64,000 nt of DNA, taken from contig NZ_RWBG01000003.1 in the NCBI RefSeq assembly GCF_003944795.1, positions 310,001 through 374,000 of the forward strand. Reading direction: 5' to 3'. The DNA comes from Mangrovimonas spongiae (GTDB lineage Bacteria > Bacteroidota > Bacteroidia > Flavobacteriales > Flavobacteriaceae). The notes under the pieces are model-generated. The model saw only the letters and a program-made list of their open reading frames with translations. It ran no database searches and was not told the DNA's origin. This document shows, piece after piece, positions 52,142 through 61,754 of this stretch. Position 1 is the stretch's first letter, and each line of letters begins with the position of its first letter. The translations under genes were made by a program, and so were the position numbers.

Positions 52142-54637
52142 ATGGCGAAGAATTTAGTAATAGTGGAGTCACCTGCAAAGGCCAAAACCATTGAAAAATT
52201 CCTAGGAAAGGATTTTAAAGTGGAGTCTAGTTTTGGGCATATTGCAGATTTACCTTCAAAAGAATTAGGAGTAGATGTAGAAGGAGATTTTAAGCCTAAA
52301 TATGAAGTGTCCAAGGACAAAAAAGCGGTTGTAAAAAAGTTAAAAGAACTTGCTAAAAAAGCTGAGACAGTTTGGTTAGCTAGTGATGAAGACCGTGAAG
52401 GAGAGGCTATTGCATGGCATTTAGCCGAATCGCTTGGTTTAGATAAAGAAAAAACAAAGCGTATTGTTTTTCATGAGATTACCAAAACAGCTATTAAAAA
52501 AGCGATAGAGAATCCTAGAAGTATAGATTACGATTTAGTAGATGCACAACAAGCACGTCGTGTATTGGATAGAATTGTGGGTTACGAATTGTCACCTGTG
52601 CTTTGGCGTAAAGTAAAAGGCGGGTTGTCAGCGGGTCGTGTTCAATCGGTGTCTGTGCGTTTAATTGTAGAACGTGAAAGAGAAATTGAAGGATTTAAAC
52701 CTGTGGCATCTTACAGAATAGATGCTGAATTCTCTACAAAAGACGGCCAAACTTTTAAAGCAAAACTTCCAAAGAATTTTGATACTAAAGAAGATGCCTT
52801 AAAGTTTCTTGAAGCCAATGCTACTGCAGATTTTAGTATTGCCGATTTACAGAAAAAACCTGCAAAGAAATCGCCAGCACCACCATTTACAACATCAACA
52901 TTACAGCAGGAGGCGTCAAGAAAGTTATATTTTTCTGTGAGCAAAACCATGACGATGGCGCAACGTTTATACGAAGCCGGTTTGATTACCTATATGAGAA
53001 CCGATAGTGTAAACTTATCAGACGAAGCAAAAAGTGGTGCGCAACGTGAAATAGAAGCTGCTTATGGTTCTAACTATAGTAAGCCAAGAAACTATAAAGG
53101 GAAATCTAAAGGGGCACAAGAGGCTCACGAAGCCATTCGTCCTACCGATTTTTCTAGACATACCGTTAATGTAGATCGCGATCAAGCAAGATTATACGAG
53201 TTAATTTGGAAACGTGCTATCGCGTCGCAAATGAGCGAAGCTCAATTAGAGCGTACCAATGTAAAAATAAGCGCTACCACTCACGACGAGCTATTTACTG
53301 CAAATGGTGAAATGATTAAGTTTGATGGGTTTTTAAAAGTCTATCTTGAAGGAACAGACGATGAAGATGGCGAACAAGATGGTATGTTACCAAAACTAAG
53401 TGTTAACGAGACGCTACTTAACAACTTTATTACCGCAACACAACGTTTTACACGTCCGCCATATCGTTTTACCGAAGCTTCTTTAGTGAAGAAATTAGAA
53501 GAATTAGGAATAGGTAGACCATCTACTTACGCGCCAACCATTTCAACCATTCAAAATAGAGGCTACATTGAGAAAGGTACTGTAGAAGGTGTTGAGCGTA
53601 ATTATGTTCAGCTAACTTTAAAAGAAGGTCATGTTAAAGATGTCACTTTAACCGAAAAGGTGGGGTCGGATAAAGGAAAGTTAGTGCCAACAGATATAGG
53701 TATGATTGTAACCGATTTCTTGGTTAATCATTTCGATACTATTTTAGATTATAATTTCACAGCAAAAGTAGAAGAAGACTTTGATGATATTGCTGATGGA
53801 AAAATAGATTGGGAAAATATGATGAAAGCATTTTATAAGGACTTTCATCCAATTGTAGAAGACGTTCAAGAAAATGCCGATAGAGAATCTGGAGAGCGTG
53901 TTCTTGGTACCGATCCCGAAACAGGGCGTCAGGTAAGTGTGCGTTTAGGACGCTTTGGACCAATGGTTCAAATAGGAACTGCCGAGGAGGAAGAAAAACC
54001 ACTGTTTGCAAGTTTAAGCCCAGATCAGCAATTAAATACCATTACGTTTGAAGAGGCTATGGATTTATTCAAGCTTCCAAAAAGCCTTGGAGATTATGAA
54101 GGTGAAGCTGTAGAGGTTAATAATGGCCGTTATGGCCCTTATGTTAAATTTGGAAAGAAATATATATCCTTACCAAAAGGAAAAGATCCTTTAGATGTTG
54201 AAATGAAGGATGCTATAGAACTTATAAAGGAAAGACAAAAAGCCGATGCGCCAATTTATAATTATAATGGCCACGATGTTACAAAAGGAAAAGGACGTTT
54301 TGGACCATTTATAAAATGGAACAATATGTTTATTAATGTAAACAAAAAGTACGATTGGGATAACCTATCTGATAATGACATTGAAACCCTTATTGAAGAT
54401 AAACTTCAAAAAGAACGTGATAAGCTTATTCATAATTGGGAGGAAGAAGGTATTAGAGTAGAGAAAGCACGTTGGGGAAGACATAATATTATAAAAGGTA
54501 AAACAAAAGTAGAGCTGCCTAAAACAGTAGATGTGTCTGATATGACTTTAGAAGAAGCTAAAGCGCATCTTGAGAAAAATGCTCCAAAGAAGAAGAAAAA
54601 AACCACAAGGAAAAAATCGACAACCAAAAAGAAATAA
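52142..54637 (+). CDS. topA: DNA topoisomerase I
   Basis: This 831-residue type IA topoisomerase relaxes negative supercoils. The TOPRIM domain (LVIVESPAKAKTIEKFLG ... SDEDREGEAIAWHL) and the active-site Tyr284 (LITYMRTDS) are present. Instead of C-terminal Cys4 zinc fingers it has cysteine-free topoisomerase C-terminal repeats (RLGRFGPMVQIG, NNGRYGPYVKFGKKYISLPKG, GKGRFGPFIKW) and ends in a lysine-rich tail, presumably for DNA contact. The next gene begins 6 bases after its stop. Confidence 0.96.
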   Translation: MAKNLVIVESPAKAKTIEKFLGKDFKVESSFGHIADLPSKELGVDVEGDFKPKYEVSKDKKAVVKKLKELAKKAETVWLASDEDREGEAIAWHLAESLGLDKEKTKRIVFHEITKTAIKKAIENPRSIDYDLVDAQQARRVLDRIVGYELSPVLWRKVKGGLSAGRVQSVSVRLIVEREREIEGFKPVASYRIDAEFSTKDGQTFKAKLPKNFDTKEDALKFLEANATADFSIADLQKKPAKKSPAPPFTTSTLQQEASRKLYFSVSKTMTMAQRLYEAGLITYMRTDSVNLSDEAKSGAQREIEAAYGSNYSKPRNYKGKSKGAQEAHEAIRPTDFSRHTVNVDRDQARLYELIWKRAIASQMSEAQLERTNVKISATTHDELFTANGEMIKFDGFLKVYLEGTDDEDGEQDGMLPKLSVNETLLNNFITATQRFTRPPYRFTEASLVKKLEELGIGRPSTYAPTISTIQNRGYIEKGTVEGVERNYVQLTLKEGHVKDVTLTEKVGSDKGKLVPTDIGMIVTDFLVNHFDTILDYNFTAKVEEDFDDIADGKIDWENMMKAFYKDFHPIVEDVQENADRESGERVLGTDPETGRQVSVRLGRFGPMVQIGTAEEEEKPLFASLSPDQQLNTITFEEAMDLFKLPKSLGDYEGEAVEVNNGRYGPYVKFGKKYISLPKGKDPLDVEMKDAIELIKERQKADAPIYNYNGHDVTKGKGRFGPFIKWNNMFINVNKKYDWDNLSDNDIETLIEDKLQKERDKLIHNWEEEGIRVEKARWGRHNIIKGKTKVELPKTVDVSDMTLEEAKAHLEKNAPKKKKKTTRKKSTTKKK

Positions 54638-54643
54638 CCCTAA

Positions 54644-55810
54644 ATGAACTTTGATTTTCTTTCTCCTGTTTCCGATTCTGTAATGGCACATTCAACATTA
54701 CTGGCTTCGCAGGCGCTAGGGAGAAAGATGTTAATTCACTCCAGTCAGAATGGTTTTCCAGATTTAGAAGATGTTCAATTGGCTATAATTGGCGTTTTAG
54801 AGAATAGAAACGATGTTGATTATATTGGTGACGAAATCTATCTCGATAATATTAGAAAATCATTCTATCAATTGTTTCCAGGTAATTGGAATGTTAAAGT
54901 AGCCGATTTAGGCGATATTAACAAAGGAGAAACAGTAGAAGATACCTACTATGCGTTAAGAACAATTCTGGAAATTCTTATTCAAAAAAAAATCATACCT
55001 ATTATATTAGGAGGGAGTCAGGATTTAACATTTGCCAATTATCGCGCTTACGACAATATTATTCCTATGGTAAATATTGTAAATGTAGATTCAAAATTCA
55101 ACCTAGGAGATTCTGCAAAACCAATAAAGAGTAATAGTTTTGTTGGGAAAATTGTAGTAGACCAACCTTATAACCTGTTTAATTATTCTACAATTGGTTA
55201 TCAAACCTATTTTAATTCTCAAGAAGAAATAGATTTAATGGAAAAACTCTATTTCGAGTTTTACAGATTAGGAGAAGTATCAAATAATATAACCTTAGCA
55301 GAACCTGTACTAAGAGATGCTAATATTGTAAGTGTTGATTTAAACGTAGTAAAAGCATCAGAGTTGGGAGGAAGACAACAATTGTCGCCTAATGGATTAG
55401 ATGGTAAAGAAATTTGTGCTATATCAAGATATGCTGGAATAAGTAATAAAGTGTCCTCCTTTGGTATATATGAATATAAACCGTCTAATGATGATGATGT
55501 AACTCCAATGTTGGTAGCGCAAATGATTTGGTATTTTATTGAAGGATTCTCTTTTAGAGTAAGTGACGATGATTTTTCAAATGAGAATAATTACCAGAAA
55601 TTCATCACCTTGGTAGAGGAGCAAGAGCTTATTTTCTTTAAAAGTAATAAAACTGGGCGCTGGTGGATTGAAATCCCTTTTTTATCAAACGTTAATAATA
55701 AATTAAAAAAACATACGTTATTACCCTGCATGCATCAAGATTATATAGATGCCTGTAATAACAAAGTACCCGAACGTTGGTATAAAGCGTTCAAAAAGAA
55801 TTGTATATAA
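54644..55810 (+). CDS. Ureohydrolase-fold protein (formimidoylglutamase-like) with most metal ligands lost
   Basis: The 388-residue protein has the arginase/agmatinase/formimidoylglutamase core, but the manganese-binding motifs are degraded. GGDHS reads GGSQD (123-127, His to Gln126), DAHxD reads DSKFN (149-153, His to Lys151, Asp to Asn153) and SxDxD reads SVDLN (230-234, Asp to Asn234). Only Asp149 and Asp232 remain. It is thus unlikely to be a normal binuclear-manganese hydrolase. It lies between topA (6-base gap) and gldK, and may have taken a structural or regulatory role; that is inference. Confidence 0.75.
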   Translation: MNFDFLSPVSDSVMAHSTLLASQALGRKMLIHSSQNGFPDLEDVQLAIIGVLENRNDVDYIGDEIYLDNIRKSFYQLFPGNWNVKVADLGDINKGETVEDTYYALRTILEILIQKKIIPIILGGSQDLTFANYRAYDNIIPMVNIVNVDSKFNLGDSAKPIKSNSFVGKIVVDQPYNLFNYSTIGYQTYFNSQEEIDLMEKLYFEFYRLGEVSNNITLAEPVLRDANIVSVDLNVVKASELGGRQQLSPNGLDGKEICAISRYAGISNKVSSFGIYEYKPSNDDDVTPMLVAQMIWYFIEGFSFRVSDDDFSNENNYQKFITLVEEQELIFFKSNKTGRWWIEIPFLSNVNNKLKKHTLLPCMHQDYIDACNNKVPERWYKAFKKNCI

Positions 55811-55890
55811 TAAAATGAGCATAAAACGTACAATATCATCGTTGAAATGCACTTTTTGACGACGAAATGTGTAATTTTTTAGTAAAAAAG

Positions 55891-55921
55891 TTGTTTTTTA
55901 AAAAATATATAGATATGTTTA
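55891..55921 (+). promoter_or_regulatory. Candidate promoter of gldKLMN
   Basis: TTG at 55891-55893, a 20-base spacer and TATGTTTA at 55914-55921 (one mismatch to TAnnTTTG), 45 bases before the gldK start. Confidence 0.5.
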
Positions 55922-55966
55922 CGCTCTTAAAATTTTTAAGGCATAAAATTTAACCTCGAGTTTTCT

Positions 55967-57340
55967 ATGGATATGAAGAAACTTACATTATTAATCGCAG
56001 TTTTAGCTATACTAACTAGTTGTGGGTCAGGAGATAGAGGCCAGCTAGTAGGAGTTAAAGGAAAGAAATGGCATCCCGAAAAACCGTATGGAATGGAATT
56101 AATTCCTGGCGGCGCATTTATTATGGGTAAAGCAGACGATGATCTAGCTGGAATTCATGATGCCCCAACAAAAACCGTAACGGTTAGGTCATTCTACATG
56201 GATGCAACAGAAATTACTAATAGTGAATACCGCCAATTTGTTGAGTGGGTAAGAGATTCTACTATTAGAACCAAATTAGCAATATTAGCTGACGAAATTG
56301 GAGAGACTCCAGGCAATGGAGGAATTGGTGAATTTGCATTTAAAGATGCCGATACAGCAAACATGACCGTATATGAAAAATACATGTACGATAACTATGT
56401 AGGGCTTGGACCAACAGGATATGAAGGCAGAAAACTAAATCACGACATAGATTTAATTTTTGATACAGCAGAATATCCAGATGAGTATTATGCCGAAGTT
56501 ATGGATACGATGTACCTTCCTATGGAGGAATCATACAATGGTCAAAGAACTTGGGATGTAACTAAGTTTAAATTCCAATATACCTATATGGATATGGAAA
56601 AAGCAGCCAAAGCCTCAAACAAAGGGAAAAAGCGTTCAGAGTTTATTATTAAAGAAGAAGTAGAAATTTATCCAGATACTACAGCCTGGATTCGTGATTT
56701 TGCTTATTCTTATAACGAACCAATGCATAACGATTACTTCTGGCACGAAGCTTATAGTGATTATCCTGTAGTAGGTGTGTCTTGGGAGCAAGCAAAAGCG
56801 TTTTGTGAGTGGAGAACACTACACCACAATGCATACAGAAAAGAAAGAGGTAAGCATTTTGTAAATAAATATAGACTACCATCTGAAGCAGAATGGGAAT
56901 ACGCAGCAAGAGGTGGCCTGCAAGCAGCAACTTATCCTTGGGGTGGTTATTACACCAAGAACGATAGAGGGTGCTTTATGGCAAACTTTAAACCATTACG
57001 TGGAGATTATGCAGCCGATCAAGCATTATATACTGTAGAGGCAGAGTCTTATGAGCCTAACGATTTTAACCTTTATAATATGGCAGGTAATGTTTCAGAA
57101 TGGGTAAATGCTTCTTACGATCAGTCATCTTACGAGTTTGTTTCTACTATTAACCCAAGTGTTAACGATGTAAACAACCAACGTAAAGTAGTAAGAGGAG
57201 GATCTTGGAAAGATGTTGCTTATTTCTTGCAAGTGAGTTCTCGTGACTACGAATATGCAGATTCAGCAAGAAGTTATATCGGTTTCAGAACAGTACAAGA
57301 TTACATGGGAACAGATGTAACCTTAAACGCTAGAAACTAA
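55967..57340 (+). CDS. gldK: Gliding motility / type IX secretion lipoprotein GldK
   Basis: The 457-residue lipoprotein (signal ending ILTSC) carries a formylglycine-generating-enzyme-type fold (GMELIPGGAFIMG, ATEITNSEYRQFVEW, YRLPSEAEWEYAARGG, NMAGNVSEWVNASYD, RGGSWKDVAYFLQVSSRDY, IGFRTVQ). With GldN it forms the ring beneath the outer membrane that couples to the GldLM motor of the type IX system. The ATG at 55967 is followed by a second in-frame ATG at 55973 that gives a more typical lipoprotein start. Confidence 0.96.
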   Translation: MDMKKLTLLIAVLAILTSCGSGDRGQLVGVKGKKWHPEKPYGMELIPGGAFIMGKADDDLAGIHDAPTKTVTVRSFYMDATEITNSEYRQFVEWVRDSTIRTKLAILADEIGETPGNGGIGEFAFKDADTANMTVYEKYMYDNYVGLGPTGYEGRKLNHDIDLIFDTAEYPDEYYAEVMDTMYLPMEESYNGQRTWDVTKFKFQYTYMDMEKAAKASNKGKKRSEFIIKEEVEIYPDTTAWIRDFAYSYNEPMHNDYFWHEAYSDYPVVGVSWEQAKAFCEWRTLHHNAYRKERGKHFVNKYRLPSEAEWEYAARGGLQAATYPWGGYYTKNDRGCFMANFKPLRGDYAADQALYTVEAESYEPNDFNLYNMAGNVSEWVNASYDQSSYEFVSTINPSVNDVNNQRKVVRGGSWKDVAYFLQVSSRDYEYADSARSYIGFRTVQDYMGTDVTLNARN

Positions 57341-57392
57341 AAACTAACTAAATTAGAAAATCAATTAACAATTAACTAAATATTAAACTATC

Positions 57393-57412
57393 TTAAGTAT
57401 TAACGTACTTAA
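57393..57412 (+). promoter_or_regulatory. Hairpin between gldK and gldL
   Basis: TTAAGTA (57393-57399) pairs with TACTTAA (57406-57412) around a six-base loop in the 87-base gldK-gldL gap. There is no T tract, so an mRNA stability or processing element is more likely than a terminator. Confidence 0.4.
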
Positions 57413-57427
57413 ACTAAAACTAAAATT

Positions 57428-58066
57428 ATGGCACAAAAAGGAAAACTTACTTTAACAAACATGATCTACGGATTAGGAGCAGCAGTAGTAATTGTAGGAG
57501 CTCTATTTAAGATTCAGCACTGGCCAGGAGGGTCTCTAATCTTAACAATAGGTATGGTTGTTGAAGCATTAGTATTTACATATTCTGCTTTTGAAAGACA
57601 ACAAAGCGATTTAGATTGGTCTTTAGTATATCCAGAATTAGCTGGAGGACAATCATTAGGAGGTAAGAAAGGTAAAAAAGAAGAACCTAAAGATGCAGAA
57701 GGATTATTATCTAAAAAATTAGATAACTTATTAAAAGAAGCTAAAATCGATGCCGACTTAATGTCTAGCTTAGGAAATAGCATTAAAAACTTTGAAGGAG
57801 CAGCTAAAGGAATTTCTCCAACAGTAGACTCTATTGCAGCTACTAAAAAGTATGGTGAAGAGTTATCTTTAGCAGCAGCTCAAATGGAATCTTTAAATAG
57901 CATGTACAAAGTACAGTTAGAAAGCGTTAACCGTCAAGCGGCAATTAACGAAGAAACTGTTGAGAATGCTCAAAAGTTAAAAGAACAAATGCAATCATTA
58001 GCATCTAACCTATCATCTTTAAACGGTGTTTATGGTGGTATGTTAACTGCTATGAACAAGTCTTAA
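57428..58066 (+). CDS. gldL: Type IX secretion motor subunit GldL
   Basis: The 212-residue inner-membrane protein has two N-terminal transmembrane helices (about 11-27 and 37-54), each with a buried charged residue (Lys28 at the end of the first, Glu46 in the second), as expected for the proton-driven GldLM motor. A cytoplasmic helical domain follows (about 85-212, coiled-coil character). It is the second gene of the gldKLMN operon. Confidence 0.96.
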   Translation: MAQKGKLTLTNMIYGLGAAVVIVGALFKIQHWPGGSLILTIGMVVEALVFTYSAFERQQSDLDWSLVYPELAGGQSLGGKKGKKEEPKDAEGLLSKKLDNLLKEAKIDADLMSSLGNSIKNFEGAAKGISPTVDSIAATKKYGEELSLAAAQMESLNSMYKVQLESVNRQAAINEETVENAQKLKEQMQSLASNLSSLNGVYGGMLTAMNKS

Positions 58067-58120
58067 TTAGTATTATTTACTAGTAAATTTTAATTTCTAA
58101 CAAACAAAACTAATTAAAAC

Positions 58121-59695
58121 ATGGCAGGAGGAAAATTATCTGCAAGGCAGAAAATGATTAACCTAATGTACTTAGTGTTTATTGCAATGATTGCGATGAC
58201 CATGAGTAAGGAAGTACTTTCAGCATTCGGGTTAATGAACGATAAATTTGTAAGAGCTAACGAACTAGCTTCTACATCAAACACAGGAATGCTTGAAGGC
58301 TTAAAGCAAAAAGCAGAAGAAAAACCAGAAGAGTTTAGAGTAGCATCAAACAATGCACAACAAATAAGCAAAATCTCTGATGACTTTTTCAAGTATTTAG
58401 GTGAACAAAAAGCAATGATCCTTGAAAGAGGAAAATTTGAAAGAGAAGAAAATGGCGAATTACCATCAGAAAAGATGGATAAAGGTGATTTCTTAGACGA
58501 ATATTGGTTTACAGGTGATCGTTTAACCAAAGAAGGACAAGCTTTTATGGACCGTCTTAATAAATATAAAGCTGATATTGAAGCAGTTTTAGGAGACGAT
58601 GTTAAATACCAAAAAGCTGTTGAAAACTTTGAAGAACGTTTCAATACTAAAGAAGTTGTAAACCAAGACGGTAAAAAATTACAATGGTTAGATTACCATT
58701 TCCAAGGTTTCCCAGCAATTGCATCGTACACTAAGCTTACAGCTATGCAAAACGATGTAAAAGCTACCGAAACAAATATGTATAACCTATTTTTAGGAAA
58801 CACATTAGACGAAGCGGTATCATTAAAAAACTACACGGCTATTGTAGTACCAGACAAAAATGCTTTTTTCGCTGGTGAGAAATTTACAGGTAAAGTAGTA
58901 TTAGGTAAATATGCTAACGTTACACCAACCAAATTAAGTGTAGGTGGCGAATCTCTAGATTTAGATAGAGAAGGTGCTATCGATTCTACTGGAGCAGCTC
59001 GTATCGAGTTTACAGTAGGTAATGTTGGTGAACATGATGTAGATGGACAGTTTACTTTCTTAGAAGATGGTAAAGAATTACCAATCGACTTTAACGGTAA
59101 ATACGTTGTTGTACCAAGACCAAATTCAGCAACTATTTCAGCTGATAAAATGAATGTTGTTTATAGAGGTGTTGTAAACCCAATGACAATTTCATTTGCT
59201 GGAGTGCCAGATAACAAAGTTAACGCTAGTGCAACAGGATTAAGAAAAACTGGTAATGGAAAATACGAAATGAGACCAGGAACAGGTAGAGAAGTTACAA
59301 TTAATGTAACAGCTACTTTAGATGATGGATCTGCTGTTTCAGATAGAAAAACATTCCGTATCAAGGATATACCAAAACCAACAGGAACTATTGCTGGACA
59401 ACCAGGAATTGTTAAGTTACCAAGAAACAATGTACAGATTGCAACAATTGGAGCAGAGTTAGAAGACTTTGATTTCGAACTACCAATCGTAGTATCTGAA
59501 TTTAAAATTAAAGTGCCAGGTCAGCCTTCTGTAAGAGTTAGTGGAACAAAACTTAACTCACAAGCTAAAAACGCTTTACGTAAAGCAAGAAGAGGAGACC
59601 AAGTTGCAATTTTCGATATTAAAGCGAGTATTAGAGGAAACTCTAGTTATAAGTTAAAAAGTGTTTCTCCTGTAGTGGTAGAAATTACTAACTAA
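58121..59695 (+). CDS. gldM: Type IX secretion motor subunit GldM
   Basis: The 524-residue protein has one N-terminal transmembrane helix (about 10-35, MINLMYLVFIAMIAMTMSKEVLSAFGLMNDKF) followed by a long periplasmic part of helical and then beta-rich domains (KNYTAIVVPDKNAFFAGEKFTGKVVLGKY; NVVYRGVVNPMTISFAGVP; VSEFKIKVPGQPSVRVSG). GldM spans the periplasm and carries motion from GldL to the GldK/GldN ring. Confidence 0.96.
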   Translation: MAGGKLSARQKMINLMYLVFIAMIAMTMSKEVLSAFGLMNDKFVRANELASTSNTGMLEGLKQKAEEKPEEFRVASNNAQQISKISDDFFKYLGEQKAMILERGKFEREENGELPSEKMDKGDFLDEYWFTGDRLTKEGQAFMDRLNKYKADIEAVLGDDVKYQKAVENFEERFNTKEVVNQDGKKLQWLDYHFQGFPAIASYTKLTAMQNDVKATETNMYNLFLGNTLDEAVSLKNYTAIVVPDKNAFFAGEKFTGKVVLGKYANVTPTKLSVGGESLDLDREGAIDSTGAARIEFTVGNVGEHDVDGQFTFLEDGKELPIDFNGKYVVVPRPNSATISADKMNVVYRGVVNPMTISFAGVPDNKVNASATGLRKTGNGKYEMRPGTGREVTINVTATLDDGSAVSDRKTFRIKDIPKPTGTIAGQPGIVKLPRNNVQIATIGAELEDFDFELPIVVSEFKIKVPGQPSVRVSGTKLNSQAKNALRKARRGDQVAIFDIKASIRGNSSYKLKSVSPVVVEITN

Positions 59696-59741
59696 GCGCT
59701 TTTATCTTAATTGATAAGCCCTAATAATTAAAAAGAAGAAG

Positions 59742-60641
59742 ATGAATTTAAAGAGTATTTTATTAACCGTTTTAACCATATCGTTTGGTGTAACTGCTTA
59801 TTCGCAAGCCAATATTTTAAATGCCAAAGCTCCAGAAGAGATTGGTGTAAAAACAGAGGCACAAATAGCAGTTGATAATGATAAGCCTTTAGAATATGGT
59901 TATGTAGATGATAGAGATATTATGTTCTCTAAAATGACATGGGAACGTGTTGTTCTTGACGAACGTGTAAACTTTCCATTGTATTATCCAATAGATACAA
60001 ATAATATTGGGAAAAATAGACGCTCTTTATTTGATGTGCTTTGGAAATCTATTAAAGAAGGAAAAATCGAAAAAATTTACGATGATTCTTACTTTACTGC
60101 AGAACGTACCATCGAAGATTTAAAGTATTCAATGTCTAAAGTAGATACCTTAGATATTGGTTATGAACAATTCAATGCCGAAGGTCGTGTAGATCCAGAA
60201 TATATCACAAAAACCGATATCACTTCTTTCCATATTAGTGCTTATTTGGTAAAAGGATTATGGTATTTTGACAAACGTCAAGGAGAATTAAAGTACAGAC
60301 TTCTTGGTATTGCACCAGCAGCACCAGATGTTAACTTCCTAGATTCTGATGACGAAGCAAACAAAGAACCAATTCCTTTATTCTGGGTATTCTATCCAGA
60401 TGCTAGAGAAGTATTGCACGAAGCAAAATCGTTTAATAACGAAAATAGCGCTATGCCATATTCTTTCGATCATATCTTAAATTCAAGACGATTTAATGGA
60501 TATATCTTTAAAGAAGAAAATGTGTATGGTGATAGAAAAGTAACCGAATACATTTCTGATAACGCTTTAATGCAACTTTTAGAATCTGAAAGAATCAAAG
60601 AAAAAATTAGAAACTTTGAGTTGGATATGTGGGCTTATTAA
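59742..60641 (+). CDS. gldN: Type IX secretion ring protein GldN
   Basis: The 299-residue periplasmic protein has a signal peptide (1-20, GVTAYSQA) and the GldN/PorN core (DRDIMFSKMTWERVVLDERVNFPLYYPID ... DVLWKSIKEGKI ... RFNGYIFKEENVYGDRKVTEYI). It complexes with GldK. It ends the operon at a strong GC-rich terminator. Confidence 0.95.
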   Translation: MNLKSILLTVLTISFGVTAYSQANILNAKAPEEIGVKTEAQIAVDNDKPLEYGYVDDRDIMFSKMTWERVVLDERVNFPLYYPIDTNNIGKNRRSLFDVLWKSIKEGKIEKIYDDSYFTAERTIEDLKYSMSKVDTLDIGYEQFNAEGRVDPEYITKTDITSFHISAYLVKGLWYFDKRQGELKYRLLGIAPAAPDVNFLDSDDEANKEPIPLFWVFYPDAREVLHEAKSFNNENSAMPYSFDHILNSRRFNGYIFKEENVYGDRKVTEYISDNALMQLLESERIKEKIRNFELDMWAY

Positions 60642-60667
60642 AGCCTATTTGTCAAAAAGTAATAAAG

Positions 60668-60698
60668 AAAAACGCGCACTTTTAAGTGCGCGTTTTTT
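60668..60698 (+). terminator. Terminator of gldKLMN
   Basis: CGCGCACT (60673-60680) pairs with AGTGCGCG (60685-60692) around a four-base loop, extended by A and T tracts, ending in seven Ts. Confidence 0.9.
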
Positions 60699-60716
60699 TA
60701 TGTTATCTTCGTAAAT

Positions 60717-61754
60717 ATGAAAGTAGATTATATTATCGTTGGTCAGGGCTTAGCAGGCGTAAACTTTTGTTATTTATTATTACAGCATAGCAAATCTTTT
60801 GTGGTGTTTGATGATAATTCGCAACAGTCGTCTACTGTAGCAGGTGGCTTGTATAATCCTGTTGTTTTAAAGCGTTTTACACCAGTTTGGAAAAGCGATG
60901 AACAATTAGAATTAGTAAACCATATATATAACGACTTAGCGTCTTATTTAGAAACTACTTTAGATTATAAACTTCCTGTAAAACGGTTATTCAATTCTGT
61001 TGAAGAACAAAATAATTGGTTTGTAGCAGCCGATAAATATGGTCTGCAAAAATATTTGTCGCCAAAAATTTGTAACAATAATAATATGGCTGTTCCTGCT
61101 CCTTATGGTTTAGGTGAAGTACTACATACTGGAAGAATAGATACAGAGCATTTATTGGCTACGTTTAAGAAAAAGTTGGCGAGTACATATATTAATGAAT
61201 CGTTTAATTATGATGATTTAATAATTAAAGAAGACGCTGTAATTTATAAAGATATTCAAGCAAAAAATATCGTGTTTTGCGAAGGCTTTGGTTTAAAAAA
61301 GAACCCTTATTTTAACCATTTACCACTAAATGGAACCAAAGGCGAACTATTAACCATTCATGCTCCAGATTTAAAAATAGATTTTGTATTAAAATCGAGT
61401 GCGTTTTTAATTCCGTTAGGGAATGATTATTATACAGTTGGTGCTACCTATAATTGGACCGATAAAACCAATCAACCTTCAGCGGAAGGTAAAAAAGAAC
61501 TCCTAGAAAAGCTAAAAACCTTTATTAAGTGCGATTTTAAGGTTGTTAATCAAAAAGCAGGTATTCGTCCCACCGTAAAAGATAGAAGACCATTAGTTGG
61601 GCAACACCCTAAATACGATAATCTTTACGTGCTAAATGGTCTTGGAACAAGAGGCGTTATGATAGCCCCTTATGTGGCTAAACAGCTTTATAACTTTATT
61701 GAAAATGCTATAAAATTAGAAGAAGATATTAATATTACTCGGTTTTCTTCTTAA
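60717..61754 (+). CDS. FAD-dependent oxidoreductase, DAO family
   Basis: The 345-residue flavoenzyme has an N-terminal FAD-binding motif (DYIIVGQGLAGVNF, GxGxxG), the AGGLYNPVVLKRFTPVW segment, and a C-terminal FAD contact (RPTVKDRRPLVG ... YVLNGLGTRGVMIAPYVA). This pattern is that of D-amino-acid-oxidase-fold enzymes, including the C-terminal domain of MnmC, but the substrate is unknown. Its 3' end overlaps the convergent DUF983 gene by 20 bases. Confidence 0.8.
   Translation: MKVDYIIVGQGLAGVNFCYLLLQHSKSFVVFDDNSQQSSTVAGGLYNPVVLKRFTPVWKSDEQLELVNHIYNDLASYLETTLDYKLPVKRLFNSVEEQNNWFVAADKYGLQKYLSPKICNNNNMAVPAPYGLGEVLHTGRIDTEHLLATFKKKLASTYINESFNYDDLIIKEDAVIYKDIQAKNIVFCEGFGLKKNPYFNHLPLNGTKGELLTIHAPDLKIDFVLKSSAFLIPLGNDYYTVGATYNWTDKTNQPSAEGKKELLEKLKTFIKCDFKVVNQKAGIRPTVKDRRPLVGQHPKYDNLYVLNGLGTRGVMIAPYVAKQLYNFIENAIKLEEDINITRFSS

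Noticed and set aside
52614-54637. Loss of zinc fingers in TopA as a sign of truncation
   Set aside because: The C-terminus is complete, with cysteine-free topoisomerase repeats and a basic tail, a known alternative ending in this phylum.
58114-58644. 176-codon minus-strand open frame over gldM
   Set aside because: It is antisense to the conserved start of GldM, with no homology signal and no promoter; a shadow frame.
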